Source: Pyrenopolyporus hunteri (lineage: Eukaryota; Ascomycota; Sordariomycetes; Xylariales; Hypoxylaceae). Taken from it: a stretch of 64,000 nt of DNA. The stretch lies in assembly GCA_902806595.1 (NCBI GenBank), contig CADCXC010000010.1, positions 2,294,001 to 2,358,000 on the forward strand. Reading direction: 5' to 3'. Positions 12,532 to 23,896 of the stretch are shown piece by piece (positions within the stretch are counted from its first letter, which is position 1; every line of letters begins with the position of its first letter). A model generated the notes under the pieces. The model worked only from the letters and a program-made list of their open reading frames with translations, had not been told where the DNA came from and did no database searches. The position numbers and the translations under genes are program-made.

Positions 12532-14298
12532 TCATACGGCGAAACCGCCGGAATTGAGTTGCCGAGGTTCTCCGGCCGCCTCGAAAGTTCCGTTCGGCAA
12601 TAACCGGAGGCCTTGCGCTGTGCTCTGGCCCGGGGCGACCCAAGTCACATTATGACCAAGAGATTGCAGGTATGCGACGGTGCTGTTGTCATAAGCGTAC
12701 TCAAAGGACACCTGGGGTGGACTGAGCTGGTCGTGTAGCCTGGGCTCTGCTAGGGCCTCGGCGGTTGTCATATTCTGGTCAAGCACGTGGTGGATGTTCT
12801 GGATGGTGGCCGTGATGATGCGGCTACCACCGGCGGAGCCTATAACGAAATACAACTTGCCGTCAGCCGTCTCGACTATAGTTCCCGAGATCGAAGATAA
12901 CGGACGCTTGCCCGGACGGATGAAGTTCGCCGGGCTGGGGATATAGCCGAACGCATTGCTCGAATTCGGGATGGAGAAGTCGTTCATCTCATCGTTCATA
13001 ATGACGCCAGTCTCGGGCACGATGAGCCGGGAACCGAACAGCAAGTTAATCGTGGTCGTGAGACTAATAGCCATCCCACTCTTATCGGCAGTGACAACGT
13101 GGCTAGTGCCTGGCGTGTCAAGGCTTTCGAGACCTTTCGGGTCATAATATGAGACGTTCTGCGTGCTAAAATCGGATATCTTGGAGCGCACTTCGGCGGC
13201 GGTCTCGTCGGAAAGCATTGACTCTTGGTACTCGTCAAGCCCCTCGACAAAGGAAGGGTCGCCGAGTTCGGATCGCTGTCCATACGCGAACTTGATGGCT
13301 TCATCCAGTCTGTGGGTAGTAAGGTTGATCGCGGCGGGGTCACCAAAATCCTCATAGCCATCAACAATCTTCAACGCGCTGAGGGCTACCACGCCACTTG
13401 AAGGTGCACTGATGCTTGTGAGCTTGTAGCCTCGGTAGGCAATTTCCGAAGGCTTCCTGATAGCGACTGTGTAGTTCTTCAAGTCGTCCAGAGTCATGGT
13501 TCCGTTCTTTGCGGCTAGGGCCGCTATCGTTGCTTTAGCAATAGCACCAGTGTAGAACGCATCGGGACCCTCCTTAGCGATCACCTCCAACGTGTCAGCG
13601 TAACGCTTACGCGTTATAGTCTCGCCTAGCTTGACTCGATAACCCTTTGGAGCAAAGTCGATTGCCCACGACGGGTCGTCGGTAAGAAAATCGTTTGGCG
13701 ACACGGAATCCATATACCTCACGAGATCTTCCGTCACCTCGAAGCCCTCTCGAGCAACTTTGACAGCCGGCGCTACTACGTCGGCCCACGGTAGCTTCCC
13801 GTAGTTCTTATGTAAGTACTCCAAACCCCGAACCTCTCCTGGCACGCCGCTGGAGCGCTGTTAGCTTTATAATTCGTTCCGGACGTTGGGCCGGCGTATC
13901 AACCCAGCCGCGTTAGGGGTGGTTTACCTTGCCAGGCCTCCATATAAACTAGCGTCGGTATTGTTCTCGTACATATCCTCATGGGCAGCGGCCGGCGCGG
14001 TTTCTCGGAAGTCTATAAACTCGTACCTCCCATCGCTTCCGCGAACGAGCATGAAGCCGCCGCCGCCGAGCCCGCTATGATACATGCCGATGACCCCGAC
14101 GCAGAACACGGTGCCGACGAGGGCATCGGCAGCGTTCCCGCCGGCCTGAAGGAGGTCGGTCCCAATCTTCGAGCAGACAGCGCTCTCGGACGCAACAGCA
14201 CCCAGCGTTGGAATTTTGGGACATGACCGTGCGCGGGCGGGATGAACCAGGAAGCTCAGCTGCAGAACAGCGGCTGCGACACGCGCAAAAGACAACAT
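12532..14298 (-). CDS. GGT: Gamma-glutamyltranspeptidase, secreted, 2 exons
   Basis: Model: complement of 13928-14298 and 12532-13849, 562 aa. The 78-nt intron joins ...SLYGGLA to SGVPGEVRG, the family's conserved run. The start is placed at 14298 rather than an in-frame ATG at 14346, because it puts a hydrophobic signal peptide (LSFARVAAAVLQLSFL) at the N-terminus. GGT proenzymes cut themselves before a catalytic threonine; here this is Thr372 in DTPGTSHVV. Other landmarks are QAGGNAADA, GGGGFMLVR and the GSAGGSRI glycine loop. Several glycosylation sites fit an extracellular or vacuolar glycoprotein. The enzyme hydrolyses or transfers the gamma-glutamyl group of glutathione and conjugates. 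Length is normal and no damage is seen. Confidence 0.94.
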
Positions 14299-14640
14299 GG
14301 TGCTTGAGGAAGGCGAGTAGAAATACCACCTACGGGCGCGAAGCACTCGACCCTATGAGGATGTCGCCGGAGGGACTAGCAGAGTAAAAACAAAGATGCT
14401 TGGAGCTGCGCGCGGTTGGAGGAGCGATACTACTTGTACCTGACCAGCGCATGCGGCGTAAGCGTACGATCAAGGATTGTATACCAACCCAGCAGCCAGG
14501 CCGCATTAGCCTGGGGCCGGAGCCCGACCCTTGACCGAAAGTGAGAGACATAGGTGGTATGGATGTAGGCGTGAATTGAGGCTGTAGTTGGCGAGTTCGA
14601 GTTCGCCCTCAGCTGTTGGAAATCCAGAGGATCCAGCTTA

Positions 14641-14686
14641 TACCTAGGTACCTAGGTACCTACCTACCTAGGCAAGTACCTAGGTG
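14641..14686. repeat. TACCTAGG palindromic microsatellite
   Basis: Repeated TACCTAGG and TACC units. The motif is its own reverse complement around CCTAGG. Related short arrays recur through the gene island and at both edges of the 28-kb AT block. Confidence 0.8.
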
Positions 14687-15210
14687 CCCACCAGTATACC
14701 CATGCTGAGGAGCCCCGCACCCGCGTCCCTCCTTATCTCTTCCTTCTTCAGCCGTCGGGCTCTGCTGCGTAGCACTTTCCATATATTGCTTGTACAATAA
14801 TTGCTTGCACAATACAACACATGTAGCACATTGGCGACGATGGGTACGACCGTGCCATTCCACTTACAGGTAGGTGGGACATGTAAGCTTTCTAGGTTGT
14901 TGAACGTGAGGTAGGTAGTCGCTATCTCCGATTGAAATAAGCACTTTAGATACCTAGGTACCTCCCTACATGTAGGGGTAACCTCGTATGCTACGTACAT
15001 GTAACTTTGTATGTGCAAGTCATGGAAGGAAACAAAGAAATAAGGAGCTCTTTCTCTAAATCCTTCCGTGACATCGCGCTTTTACTTCTCTGGAAGCATC
15101 CTTCCCACCAAGGAAATTAAACAATCCTATTTCGGTAATACAGCCCACTAGGTGGCTAGCCATTAAGGCATGACGCAATGAGCACCATGCTGTTGCATCA
15201 GGCACTAAAG

Positions 15211-15294
15211 TAGGTACCTATCTAGGTACACGTAGGTATTCAGAGACACTACATATTACGTATTGTACCTACCTAGGTACCTATATCCACCTAT
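15211..15294. repeat. TACCTAGG palindromic microsatellite, interrupted
   Basis: Clusters of TAGGTACCTA and ACCTACCTAGGTACCTA separated by unrelated bases. Same family as at 14641-14686. Confidence 0.7.
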
Positions 15295-16237
15295 ATACCA
15301 GCGCTAATAGTACATGCAGTACCTGGTGGGTAGATAAGAGGTGCATGTATCTCGTATTCGTGGTGTTAAGACTCGGTACGTACATGTGCCTTATTGTAAG
15401 ACATTTTTCTCTACATAGTTGCAATTAATGATAGAATGAACGTGTCGAACAAAGCCTCGAGTGTGCGAACCAAAGCATGAAGCTGTCATAGGCTCTACAC
15501 ACCTAAGTACCTAGGTACTATAATATAAAATAAAAGCCTATCAATATTACGCAGGGATTTAAGTCCATCTCATGTTTCTCTCATATGTTGCTTTGACAAT
15601 GGAAAGTTGTCTCTTGTGGTAAATAGGAGCCGGTTTATACATACTGGCGAAAAAAAAGAAAAAGAAAAAAATTTTAGCAGAGCGTCGTAGAAGCGACCCC
15701 TGTCTTGTTATGGGGTGTATAAATAAATTTACTATTCCCTCGATAATCAGCTACCTACCTAGTTACCCGGGTAGCTATGTATTTGTATATATATATAGGT
15801 ATATATATACGCTTCGTAATGACTTTGCACATCTCAGCCCTACTACCCAATCTTCAACCTGGTATATACGGCTTATACCTGGGATGGAGCGTAACGGCGC
15901 TCCTTAGAAGGCCCTGCATCTTTCGTAGGTTGAAGCCGTCTCCAACCGTAGGCACATTCTTGTCAAGCTTGTTACTTTTAGCCTACAAACGCCCTTTCAG
16001 ACCCCGCGGGTCTCTTTGGGCTGTTGACGCTTCACTCGCAAACTCATCGATCGATAACTAACTACGTCCCTAATAAACAAAGTACACACTTCGGAAGCGC
16101 TGATCGTCTAATGGCGTCCGAGCAGTCCATCTAACCCCAGCCCTTTCAAGAGAACCCTTGCAGGAACTACATATAGCAAATGGCAAACTTTCGCTTGCCT
16201 CACCACACTCTCGCCAACGATGACCCCTCTCGCCATT

Positions 16238-17260
16238 TCAGGCGTCATCATCCTCCGTACGACGGCGCTTCCTACTTCCTACGGCATCCGAACCGTCGGG
16301 CCTGGTCACTGCAGCCGAGCTGAGCTGTTTTTGAAGCTCGCCCACCTCGTCAACCGGTAGCCTCGCCGCAAATTCCTTGTCTCTGGTCGCTCGGCGCTGT
16401 TCCGAGGTGGCTTTCCGGAGGCCCCTATATGCCTCGTACAGGTTCTTGATGCACGCTTCGGCCGCCGGCAGGACCAGGTATAGTTGGCTCTCATCATTCT
16501 TCTCTATGCTGACTGCGTCACCCGTGACCGCTTCCACATGCCTGAGACCGCCATCGGGTTCCCTAAACGCAAGGACGATCGTCACGTAGTGGGTGGCGTG
16601 GTTGAACGAAGAACGCTTGACATCGAGCAGGTTCCCGAGCTTGTTCTTCGAAGGCAAGATAACCAGGCTGAGTTCCTCGTAGTATTCGCGAGAAAGCTTG
16701 CGACTCACCCCGGCTTCGCAGTCCACGTCTCGATGGTATTGCTGGATGAGATTCTCCTTGTGGTTGAGTAACTTCGCGTAGGCATGTTGGACTACCCAGA
16801 CGTTTCGCAGCGTGGGCTGCAGCACCACGAGGGGCCCCCCCAGTCCTTGGGGTGGCGTCGTGTTGGCGTCGTTGTCGGTGATCAGCTGGGGGATGGGAAT
16901 ACCCGTAATAGAATCGCGAAGTTTATAGCTCGGCTTGCGGCCTAGGAGCGTGCAGCCCATCAGTCTGTTTAGGTTGCTTTCCGCGCTCACTCCCGGCAGG
17001 TCCTCTAATTGTCCTAGCTTGGTCTCGACTTCGTAAATCGCCTTGGATGCCTTGTCCTGGGCCAGAGCCATCATCTCTTTGAACTTGTTCAAAAGTGCGG
17101 ATTGGTCGGATCGTCGAGATGTGATGTCGGAGCTAATACCGTATTGCTGCATGATTGTTTTGTTTGACTCTAACGCCGCTTCCTTGAGTTCTTCGATGTT
17201 CCGAAGGATTATTCCTAGCTGGGGTGGCAGGGCCTCGTCGCCAGTGGTTGATGACACCAT
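16238..17260 (-). CDS. Unrecognised protein, 340 aa, probably nuclear
   Basis: A single uninterrupted frame with ATG at 17260. I do not recognise a family. Residues about 10-90 are charged and leucine-rich and probably helical (RNIEELKEAALESNK, then LLNKFKEMMALAQDKAS), perhaps a coiled coil. The middle (about 130-260) is mixed alpha/beta with repeated aromatic and charged stretches. The C-terminus is helical, then basic and acidic: RKRRRTEDDDA looks like a nuclear localisation signal followed by an acidic tail. No signal peptide, membrane segment or cysteine motif is present. Base composition and codon use look like the neighbouring genes, and the single long frame on this strand argues for a real gene. 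A lineage-specific chromatin or transcription protein is only a guess. Confidence 0.72.
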   Translation of the reverse strand: MVSSTTGDEALPPQLGIILRNIEELKEAALESNKTIMQQYGISSDITSRRSDQSALLNKFKEMMALAQDKASKAIYEVETKLGQLEDLPGVSAESNLNRLMGCTLLGRKPSYKLRDSITGIPIPQLITDNDANTTPPQGLGGPLVVLQPTLRNVWVVQHAYAKLLNHKENLIQQYHRDVDCEAGVSRKLSREYYEELSLVILPSKNKLGNLLDVKRSSFNHATHYVTIVLAFREPDGGLRHVEAVTGDAVSIEKNDESQLYLVLPAAEACIKNLYEAYRGLRKATSEQRRATRDKEFAARLPVDEVGELQKQLSSAAVTRPDGSDAVGSRKRRRTEDDDA

Positions 17261-18041
17261 GTTGTTGATTTATGTTCAGCACGGCAACAGTTTAGAGAGT
17301 ACCTGTTTTGGCTATGAGAAGCATCCATGAAAGCTAACCCTCCATAAATTTTATTATGGCACCTGGGACTTCATACGAGAGCAGAGAGGCAGAGATAGTT
17401 TAAAAGTGAGTTATGGTTGTTATGGTTGTTATGATGGAGACAACATTCAAAGATGCGTGTGTGGGGTATGTGTAATTCTTAATGGGTAGGTAGGCAATCA
17501 CTTCAATACCGTACCGACTGATGCAGATCAGCCTCCATATCTACCCAGGTAGGTAGATAGGTACCTGTATTATATATATATTTGGGACGCGGCAGTATGC
17601 GATGGGCCGCGTGTCCGCAAGATTCCATCTTTGACCAAAGAGGGGCCGAACGCATCGAGTATCACAAATCTCCCAAACAATCCGACCACTATTTACTACC
17701 CGCATCATAGAAGTACACGTAGGTATGTAATGTCATGTAGCAAGTTAAAGGACTTACGAGTTGCCGTCGCCTTCGCCTTTACCTCAACTACCTACCTACC
17801 TTATCTTTCCCTAACCAACCCGCTCCTCGGCTACTCTTGGTGATATACCTAGGTAATTGAAAAAAGAAAGAAGGAAAAAGGAAAAAGATAAAAAAAAGTA
17901 AGTACGTAAAATATTAGAGTGTTCTCCCATATTGATTCTAAGAGCTTGTCGGTATGAAAGCCTCTCAGATGTTGTCTAATCCTCAAGTTTAAGATAATTC
18001 TACAGAGGCCGCCATAAACTGCGCCCATCCCAGAGAGATCT
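17261..18041. other. Intergenic
   Basis: Scattered ACCTACCT/TAGGTAGG units at 17485-17570 and 17790-17855 and a purine-rich tract at 17860-17900. No gene is recognised. Confidence 0.55.
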
Positions 18042-18676
18042 TCAATCTGACTCAATGACAAACATTGTGCCGTTGCATTGATACTCCAAACACGGCCCGC
18101 ATCCATTAGGTAGATACGGCAGCCCGCAATGCATCGTGATATCAATACTGGCCTCCGCCTTAATATTTCTATATAGGTACATATCATGCCTCAGTTAATC
18201 AGACTCATCGCTAAATTCGCCGGTTTCGCTCACCTAGATTTGCGCTCTACATCTTGCTTTATCCAGAACTTAGCCGGGTGACTGGTCTCGCCGTCTGCAA
18301 AAGCAGAGGCGAACTTGAACGAAAGCGCCGGGTCCACAGGCTCAGTATCGCCGAGGCGCACCTTATCCAGCTCCCAACATCGGTACGTCCAATTGCTGAA
18401 CTGATACGGCGCCTCGCCCTGGTAGTAGTTTGTGTTGATCCTACACCGGTGGTCCTGCGTGAGCGTCGTGCCTGATACAAAGAAATCAAGCTTCCTCATC
18501 CTGTCGATCTGGCCTGGGGAAAATGGATTCGGCGTTGCGATGTCCGAGAGCTGTAATCCTGTCACTGTCCACGAAATGCCATTATCACGGTCGCTAGCTT
18601 TCGTTGGCGCTAGAGTCTGGGTTGAGAGCGCCACAAAAGGCGCGATGAGGAGAGCAGACGATGCGGTACAGCGCAT
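18042..18676 (-). CDS. Small secreted cysteine-containing protein, effector-like, 2 exons
   Basis: Model: complement of 18234-18676 and 18042-18168, 189 aa. The first frame ends at a TGA directly after a textbook donor (AG/GTGAGC). A 65-nt intron with ATTAACT branch region and TATAG acceptor joins a second exon that stays open to a TGA at 18042. That exon adds HCGLPYLPNGCGPCLEYQC, raising the mature cysteine count from two to six. The start at 18676 gives a signal peptide of about 20 residues; an upstream in-frame ATG at 18730 lies only 22 bases from a TATA box and would probably not be in the message. N-glycosylation sites NWT and NGT are visible. Six cysteines, small size and no known domain are traits of fungal secreted effectors. 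The function is unknown; the second exon is inferred. Confidence 0.68.
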
Positions 18677-19444
18677 GGTAGCCGTCGCGTCAAATAAGGA
18701 AAAGGAAAATGTACGAAGGCAAGGGTTCATTTATAAACTCATGTCTTCAACTATATATATGGAGTGCTGCACATAGCAAATATATATATAGTCACCAATT
18801 GATCTCACAGCTCTGCATAACCGTTGTTTATTAGCCGCTACCCTCTTATTGGGTCTCTTAAAATAGGCATTCTATGGATCGACATTAGATAGAATGTTCA
18901 AATAAGGGGCGACAGGGTTTGGGTTATCTCCCAGATAGATATATGAATTATCAGCTGAGCATCAGGGAACCTCCTCAGTCTACCTAATGCGTACAAGCTT
19001 CTCGAGTGGACCAAGCGGACTCTCCCCTCTATCTCTCTTCTCTATACTAATTTATTTGTAGTTGGTGCCTCATCATCTCATCGCATATATTGGGAGGATC
19101 GAAGGACGTTCAGGCTAACCTAGCCTATAGGCAATGGTATTGAATTGGCGTTGTGCCACGCTTAGAATACATTGGAACAAATCATGACTTGAATCGATCA
19201 TATGCAAAGCCACCAATGTATCAACTGGAAGTTTCTTGGTTAAGCAGAAACGTCTGCAAATTGGTATCATCCATCGTCTCGCTTTCCGCCCTTCTATTTT
19301 TGCATCTGCTTTCCACATGTCTACTGGGACAGGACATTGGATGTGAGCCTTCAAACTCGGCTCAAGATTAGCGCTTAGCTACCTACCTAGACATGTCCGG
19401 GGATGCGGTATGGATTTGGGTGTAACCTGTAACCACGTTTTTCA
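18677..19444. other. Intergenic
   Basis: Promoter side of the secreted protein and 3' flank of the methyltransferase. Two TATATATA tracts lie at 18752-18760 and 18780-18790. No gene is seen. Confidence 0.55.
18752..18760 (-). promoter_or_regulatory. Candidate TATA box of the secreted-protein gene
   Basis: A TATATATA run lies about 76 bases upstream of the chosen start (18676). A second run about 30 bases further upstream could serve instead. The nearer box argues against using the ATG at 18730. Confidence 0.35.
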
Positions 19445-21145
19445 TCATGATGTTCCCGCGGTAGTTGGCTTCCGACCAACTACTATCCTCGTGGGGTAAT
19501 AACCGTGGATATGTGGCGAGCGCATATCCCGTCGGAGATGTGCGGCATAGATCTGGATCTCTTCCTGAGTCCACCCCATTACCATAGTCCATAAGTAGGT
19601 TAAGAATCCTGCGATGCGCGATGTAAGTGTTTCTGGGACGAGGCGACCATTCAGAACAGGCAAACAGGAGCATACCTTCCACATCTTGTCCGACGGCCAG
19701 CCCGCAGTATAGGCCGATCTGTTTAAGTTTCTCGTCCTCCGGCCATCCGCTGAGTGGCGTCTATAGGCAATGAGCTAGCCGACCTTTATCGCGTCGAGGG
19801 GGAACCACGTCAGTCCATCGATCATACCTTGAAGTCTTCAGAGTAGGTAACTTCGAAGCCCGCAGCCTCCATGCCTTTCCTCTGCAGGTCCTCTTCGATG
19901 ATGGTGAACGTACGCCCTGTCTTCTTGCCCGCAGCCGTAAACACCTTGCTCCACTGATCTAGAGGCGACCCGTCGGTAACAGTGCCGTCGTCGCTGGTCA
20001 TCGTGCAGGAAGATTCAAGACTCTCCACGTAGCCGCCGGGCTTTAAGGCTTTGTAGGCCTCTCGGAACAAAGCATACCAGTCCGGGATAGCGCCCACGAG
20101 CCAGCGGATGTGGATATAGTCGAAGGTCTCGGGCTCGTACGTCCACGGTTGCGTCATATCATCCACCTCGAATCGCAGGTTAGGCGGAATCCATTGCGGC
20201 TGCTGCGGCGACACGTCGACGCCAATCACCTCGCTGCCGGGGTATTGGTCGGCGAAGTCGCTATGTCGAGTCAGCGCGTACGAACCATCGTTGATGGAGG
20301 AGGGAGAATAGTCACATTGCCCATATCCCTACATGCTCATTAGCGAGTGCGAGTCCCAGAGGTGGGCACCGAGACTGTGTTGTGCCGGGGCTTACCTGTA
20401 CCACAGCCGACATCTAGTACTTTCTGTGCTTGGTTTAGAATACATACGTTGCAACGAGGTGCCGGTGCTACAGGGAATTCTCTTACCTGAACATCGTCGC
20501 CCATTGGAGCCGAGAATATCTTCCCGTCCTGCATTATTGTTGCCATATGATGGCTATTGATCGGCGTTAAGTATGGCGACCCTATATGTTGTGCAAGAGG
20601 GGGTGTATAACTCACAAAATATCCATGGACTCGTCATGTATAGCATCATTGGGGTTCCTTGGGTTTACGAATTAACATTGGCGACTTTCACACCAAAGTA
20701 TTGCAGAGGACTGGAACATGGAGTCGCACCAGGATAGAGCATTCCCACGTTCGCTATGGTATGTGCGACCATGGACGGTTCGATATTCGAGGATACTAGC
20801 GGTTAGAGACGCGGTTGAGCTAGCGACGTCTTCGAAGGCTGAATCATCATCATCTTGCAAATTAACGCGCTGTAAGGGCGGTGAATTAGCCATCTCCTTT
20901 CGCGGAGCTTTGAACCGATTATTTCTCCTTTTTCTTATTTTCTAACGAACCGGTAACTGAGCCCAATGCGAGGCGGGGAGAATACTGCTTAATACGTCCT
21001 GCGACCCCCCGGTCGACGAGGTTGGCTCCGCTTCTGGAGACGGCGACGTCGCTCCTGGTGTTGACGTCGGGGCGGCGGTGGAAGACGCGGTGGGTGCTGT
21101 CCCTGAAGTTGTTGCCGGCGTCTTGGCAGGCGATGGGTCGGACAT
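19445..21145 (-). CDS. LaeA/UMTA-like SAM-dependent methyltransferase, 9 exons
   Basis: Model: complement of 20951-21145, 20730-20869, 20616-20657, 20487-20553, 20396-20423, 20316-20328, 19828-20260, 19676-19760, 19445-19608; 388 aa. Every junction is GT-AG and restores family sequence. Residues 1-65 are Pro/Ser/Thr-rich disorder. Then come ILEYRTVHGRTYHSERGNA and DESMDIFHHMATIMQDGKIF. SAM motif I, VLDVGCGTGIWAID (150-163), is assembled from three exons, one of only 13 nt. Later landmarks are ALKPGGYVE and the C-terminal HGYYPTRIVVGRKP. This is the Methyltransf_23 family of LaeA and UMTA proteins. LaeA itself regulates secondary metabolism, but most relatives have unknown substrates, and a role as regulator or tailoring enzyme cannot be decided. 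It lies between accessory genes. The family is certain; the exon structure is hand-built but self-consistent. Confidence 0.9.
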
Positions 21146-23232
21146 TTTGCTATGCACCTCTCGTGGCTAGGTGCGCATCCGTTTATTGGCGCGAGTCGGG
21201 ATGGCTATGCGTAAACGTCTCTCAATGAAGCAGCTATTCAGGCTTTTAGCTTTTTACCTTGCCAACTATACTTTTTGCTCTCTACCGGACTCACCCTTCG
21301 TTCAACGAGGAGGCATATATCGTACGGGTCGTCTAAGAAAAGACTAATCATTCTAGAAACCAAGAAAAGAAGCTGGACGAGCTAGGTTATTTATTGGTAC
21401 TTGTTGATGATGGCGGGGGGCCGAGCCAGGAATATGTAGACATTGGTTACAAGGGGCTCGAACGCTCTCTTCGCTCCCTTTTATGCATTATAATATGCTC
21501 AATTCCACCCATTGTTTCCTAGCGGGGAGGTCCCCTTGGTTGGGATGCATCAATACTGGAGACGGTAACGTGTAAGGTAACGTAATACAGTCGAAATGTA
21601 TGTTAGATGTCTGATGTCTGAACCTGCAGACGACTCAGAGCTTATGAGCAAAAAGGGCACGGCTGTCACCACCCGCATCCGGGGGGGGGTCTACAGAGCC
21701 TGAGGGTTTTTACCCTATTTCCGGGGGTGTCTAGAGAGAGGTAACTAGCTCCCACGTAACCCGAGTCTCAGCCTCTATCTAAACGGCCTGACGGTATCTC
21801 CCATGCCGATATTAGGTGGATTTCATCTCTAATCGGGACATACAGGATATTATTTCACTGGTCACGTTCCTTTGGTTAGGTATGTTTTCGTAGATTTGAA
21901 CGTGGTGCTGATCTGCTCTTGGTCCTTTTCCTCATGCTCAATGATTTGCATGTTTATACAATCTCCAATCTCGAACTCCGATTCCCTACCTGTCTTGGTC
22001 ACCCGGTTTCTCTTCTGCTCGGCTCGCATAGAATTGGCTGTAAAGCATCCGAAGAAGGGAATGTTTAACCGAATACCTCGCTCATTGTCATATACCTATC
22101 ACATATCACTTTCACATACATACCTTATACTTATGTACATACCTAAATAGACACAAACGTAAGTTACTGCACGTATGTATATGTGAGCGCAGATATAAGG
22201 TTGGTTACATGCATATAGGTAGGGTAGGTGGGCAGACACACCGCCTTTGAGACACCATAGTCAAATCGCGTATGTTTTTCGTCGTACCCATCTTAACCGC
22301 AGATATGGGGTGGAAGTTACATACCTGTCAAAAAGATCCATGCTCCGAGTCCCACTCGGGATGCGACTCTGAGATATCCCCGTTTATTCTGTCGCGTGGG
22401 ACGGCCCGGTCTGTCGGCTTCGCTGCTCCTTTTAGGGAGCTACCCATGTGCTCTAGAGTGTTTGCTAGCAGCGGCGTAATGACGGGTATTTGACGGGTTA
22501 ACGACGTTGTTTAAGAACGGTTTGTCGGTTCGGCACAGTCTATATAGGTATATATATATATATATTTTCTCTGCCGCCATTGGACTTCGGTAACCCCATC
22601 ATGGGCGTACATGATACGCACTTACCTGCGTTACATTCCTTACACATATGCATGCAGATGTTTCTAGACACCAGAGTATGCACTGCACGTATGCAACCCC
22701 CATAGGAAGGTTACCTACCTTCATGTACCTATATACTGATCGCGGGCGGGGCTCGGATTCGGATTGTCCCGGTGGCGTTTGGTGGAAAACGTATATTGAA
22801 ATTGAGGTAGTTAAGGACTTTACCTTCTTCGTATGCGGACGAGGGACTGACTAGAGGTAAGTTCACACAATGATAGTAGCTTTCAACAACGTACTTAGCC
22901 GATGTCCCTATAACAACCAATTACAATAAATACTATTTTTTTTTACTACGTATCTTTTGAAACCTAGGTACTCTTGACTTTTAGGATGCTTGATCGTTTG
23001 GCTTCCGTTTAGCCAACCACCTTAATTTTTCTCCTAATGGGCAGTACGTACTTGTAGCTGGTTAAGTATATTTTTGTACATGCTAGAGGTACGACTAAAA
23101 CGGGTATCTAACATAGTAATGCCTTGATAGAAACCTACAGAGAGTATTGAGGTCCGGGCGATGAGGGAGTGATTGATTATAAAGGTAGGGGGAGAAGAAT
23201 TGGCGAGGTAGGGACCAAAAAAAGAAAACGTC
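21146..23232. other. Intergenic, about 2 kb
   Basis: No convincing gene. It contains a nine-G run near 21680, a TATATA microsatellite at 22540-22566 and scattered CTACCT/AGGTAG units. Short frames on both strands resemble nothing known. Confidence 0.5.
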
Positions 23233-23331
23233 TGCCCACTACTGGAGTCGAACCAGTCATCTCCTCATAGCTTCCTTATTAGTATCCTAGCGAGATACTA
23301 GTGAGGCGCATTACCGCTGTGCCAAGCGGGC
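23233..23331 (-). tRNA. tRNA-Thr (anticodon AGU) with intron
   Basis: Read on the minus strand, a 7-bp acceptor stem GCCCGCT/AGTGGGC (one G-T pair) with discriminator A, a D arm, an anticodon stem CCTCA/TGAGG, a T arm ACTGG-TTCGACT-CCAGT and a 5-base variable loop are all present. The mature anticodon loop is CTAGTAA, giving anticodon AGU, as in fungal tRNA-Thr. A 27-nt intron follows the base 3' of the anticodon, the canonical position. No CCA is encoded. A T-rich run directly downstream can terminate RNA polymerase III. Mature length 72 nt. Confidence 0.95.
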
Positions 23332-23896
23332 TTCATGTAAGTTTGTGCGGCTAGATGCCTTTAAGATGGGTATGTCCAATTGCGGTTAGCATCATTACCT
23401 AGATACCTAGATACCTACCCCAATGATTCAGATACAAGGTTTGGTATCGTCCTACATAGTAGTATGTGCAGATACATTTATCATTGCTTGTTATAGACGG
23501 TAGGCATATATAATCGGAAAGCCCTGGTTATAATATTTTTTTTTGTTTGACAAGCGTTTAGCAAACCCTTTTCGACGTCAATGTTTACATAGGTATATAA
23601 GCTGCTGCAGTCCAGTTTATGATAAACTGAAGTGAGTAAGCACTCCCCCGATGCCATTTGGGACAAGTAAGTAGCGGATTAGTCAAGACCAAGACTAGAA
23701 CACTTGGATGTTTAGCAACTCGGTTGGATGGATATGAAAATGTACTAGTAGGTTGTTTGGCCCAAAAATGTTTCCCAAGGATACGATCCCGCTAGCCATC
23801 TCGATGAATCAGGTGACTGATAACATACCTAGCGACCAGCCTTGCACCCTGATTGATTCCAGCGTCTTTAAATACTATACGATACCTACTCATACT
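23332..23896. other. Intergenic
   Basis: Between the tRNA gene and the 3' end of the MpaB-like gene. It contains TACCTAGATACC units near 23397-23418. No gene is seen. Confidence 0.55.

Larger units (their letters stand above)
14299..16237. other. Intergenic region rich in TACCTAGG motifs
   Basis: It contains the promoter side of the GGT gene and the 3' flank of the unknown gene at 16238. Short palindromic arrays occur at 14641-14686 and 15211-15294, with an isolated TACCTAGGTA near 15510. No convincing coding frame is present. Confidence 0.55.

Noticed and set aside
14299..14346. Upstream ATG of the GGT gene at 14346
   Set aside because: It would put 16 residues (RARRWYFYSPSSST and so on) before a clear signal peptide; the ATG at 14298 fits secretion better.
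18677..18730. N-terminal extension of the secreted protein from an ATG at 18730
   Set aside because: It would bury the signal peptide behind 18 polar residues, and the nearest TATA box places transcription start at or after this ATG.
22540..22566. Regulatory TATA element
   Set aside because: A TA microsatellite with no gene at suitable distance on either strand.
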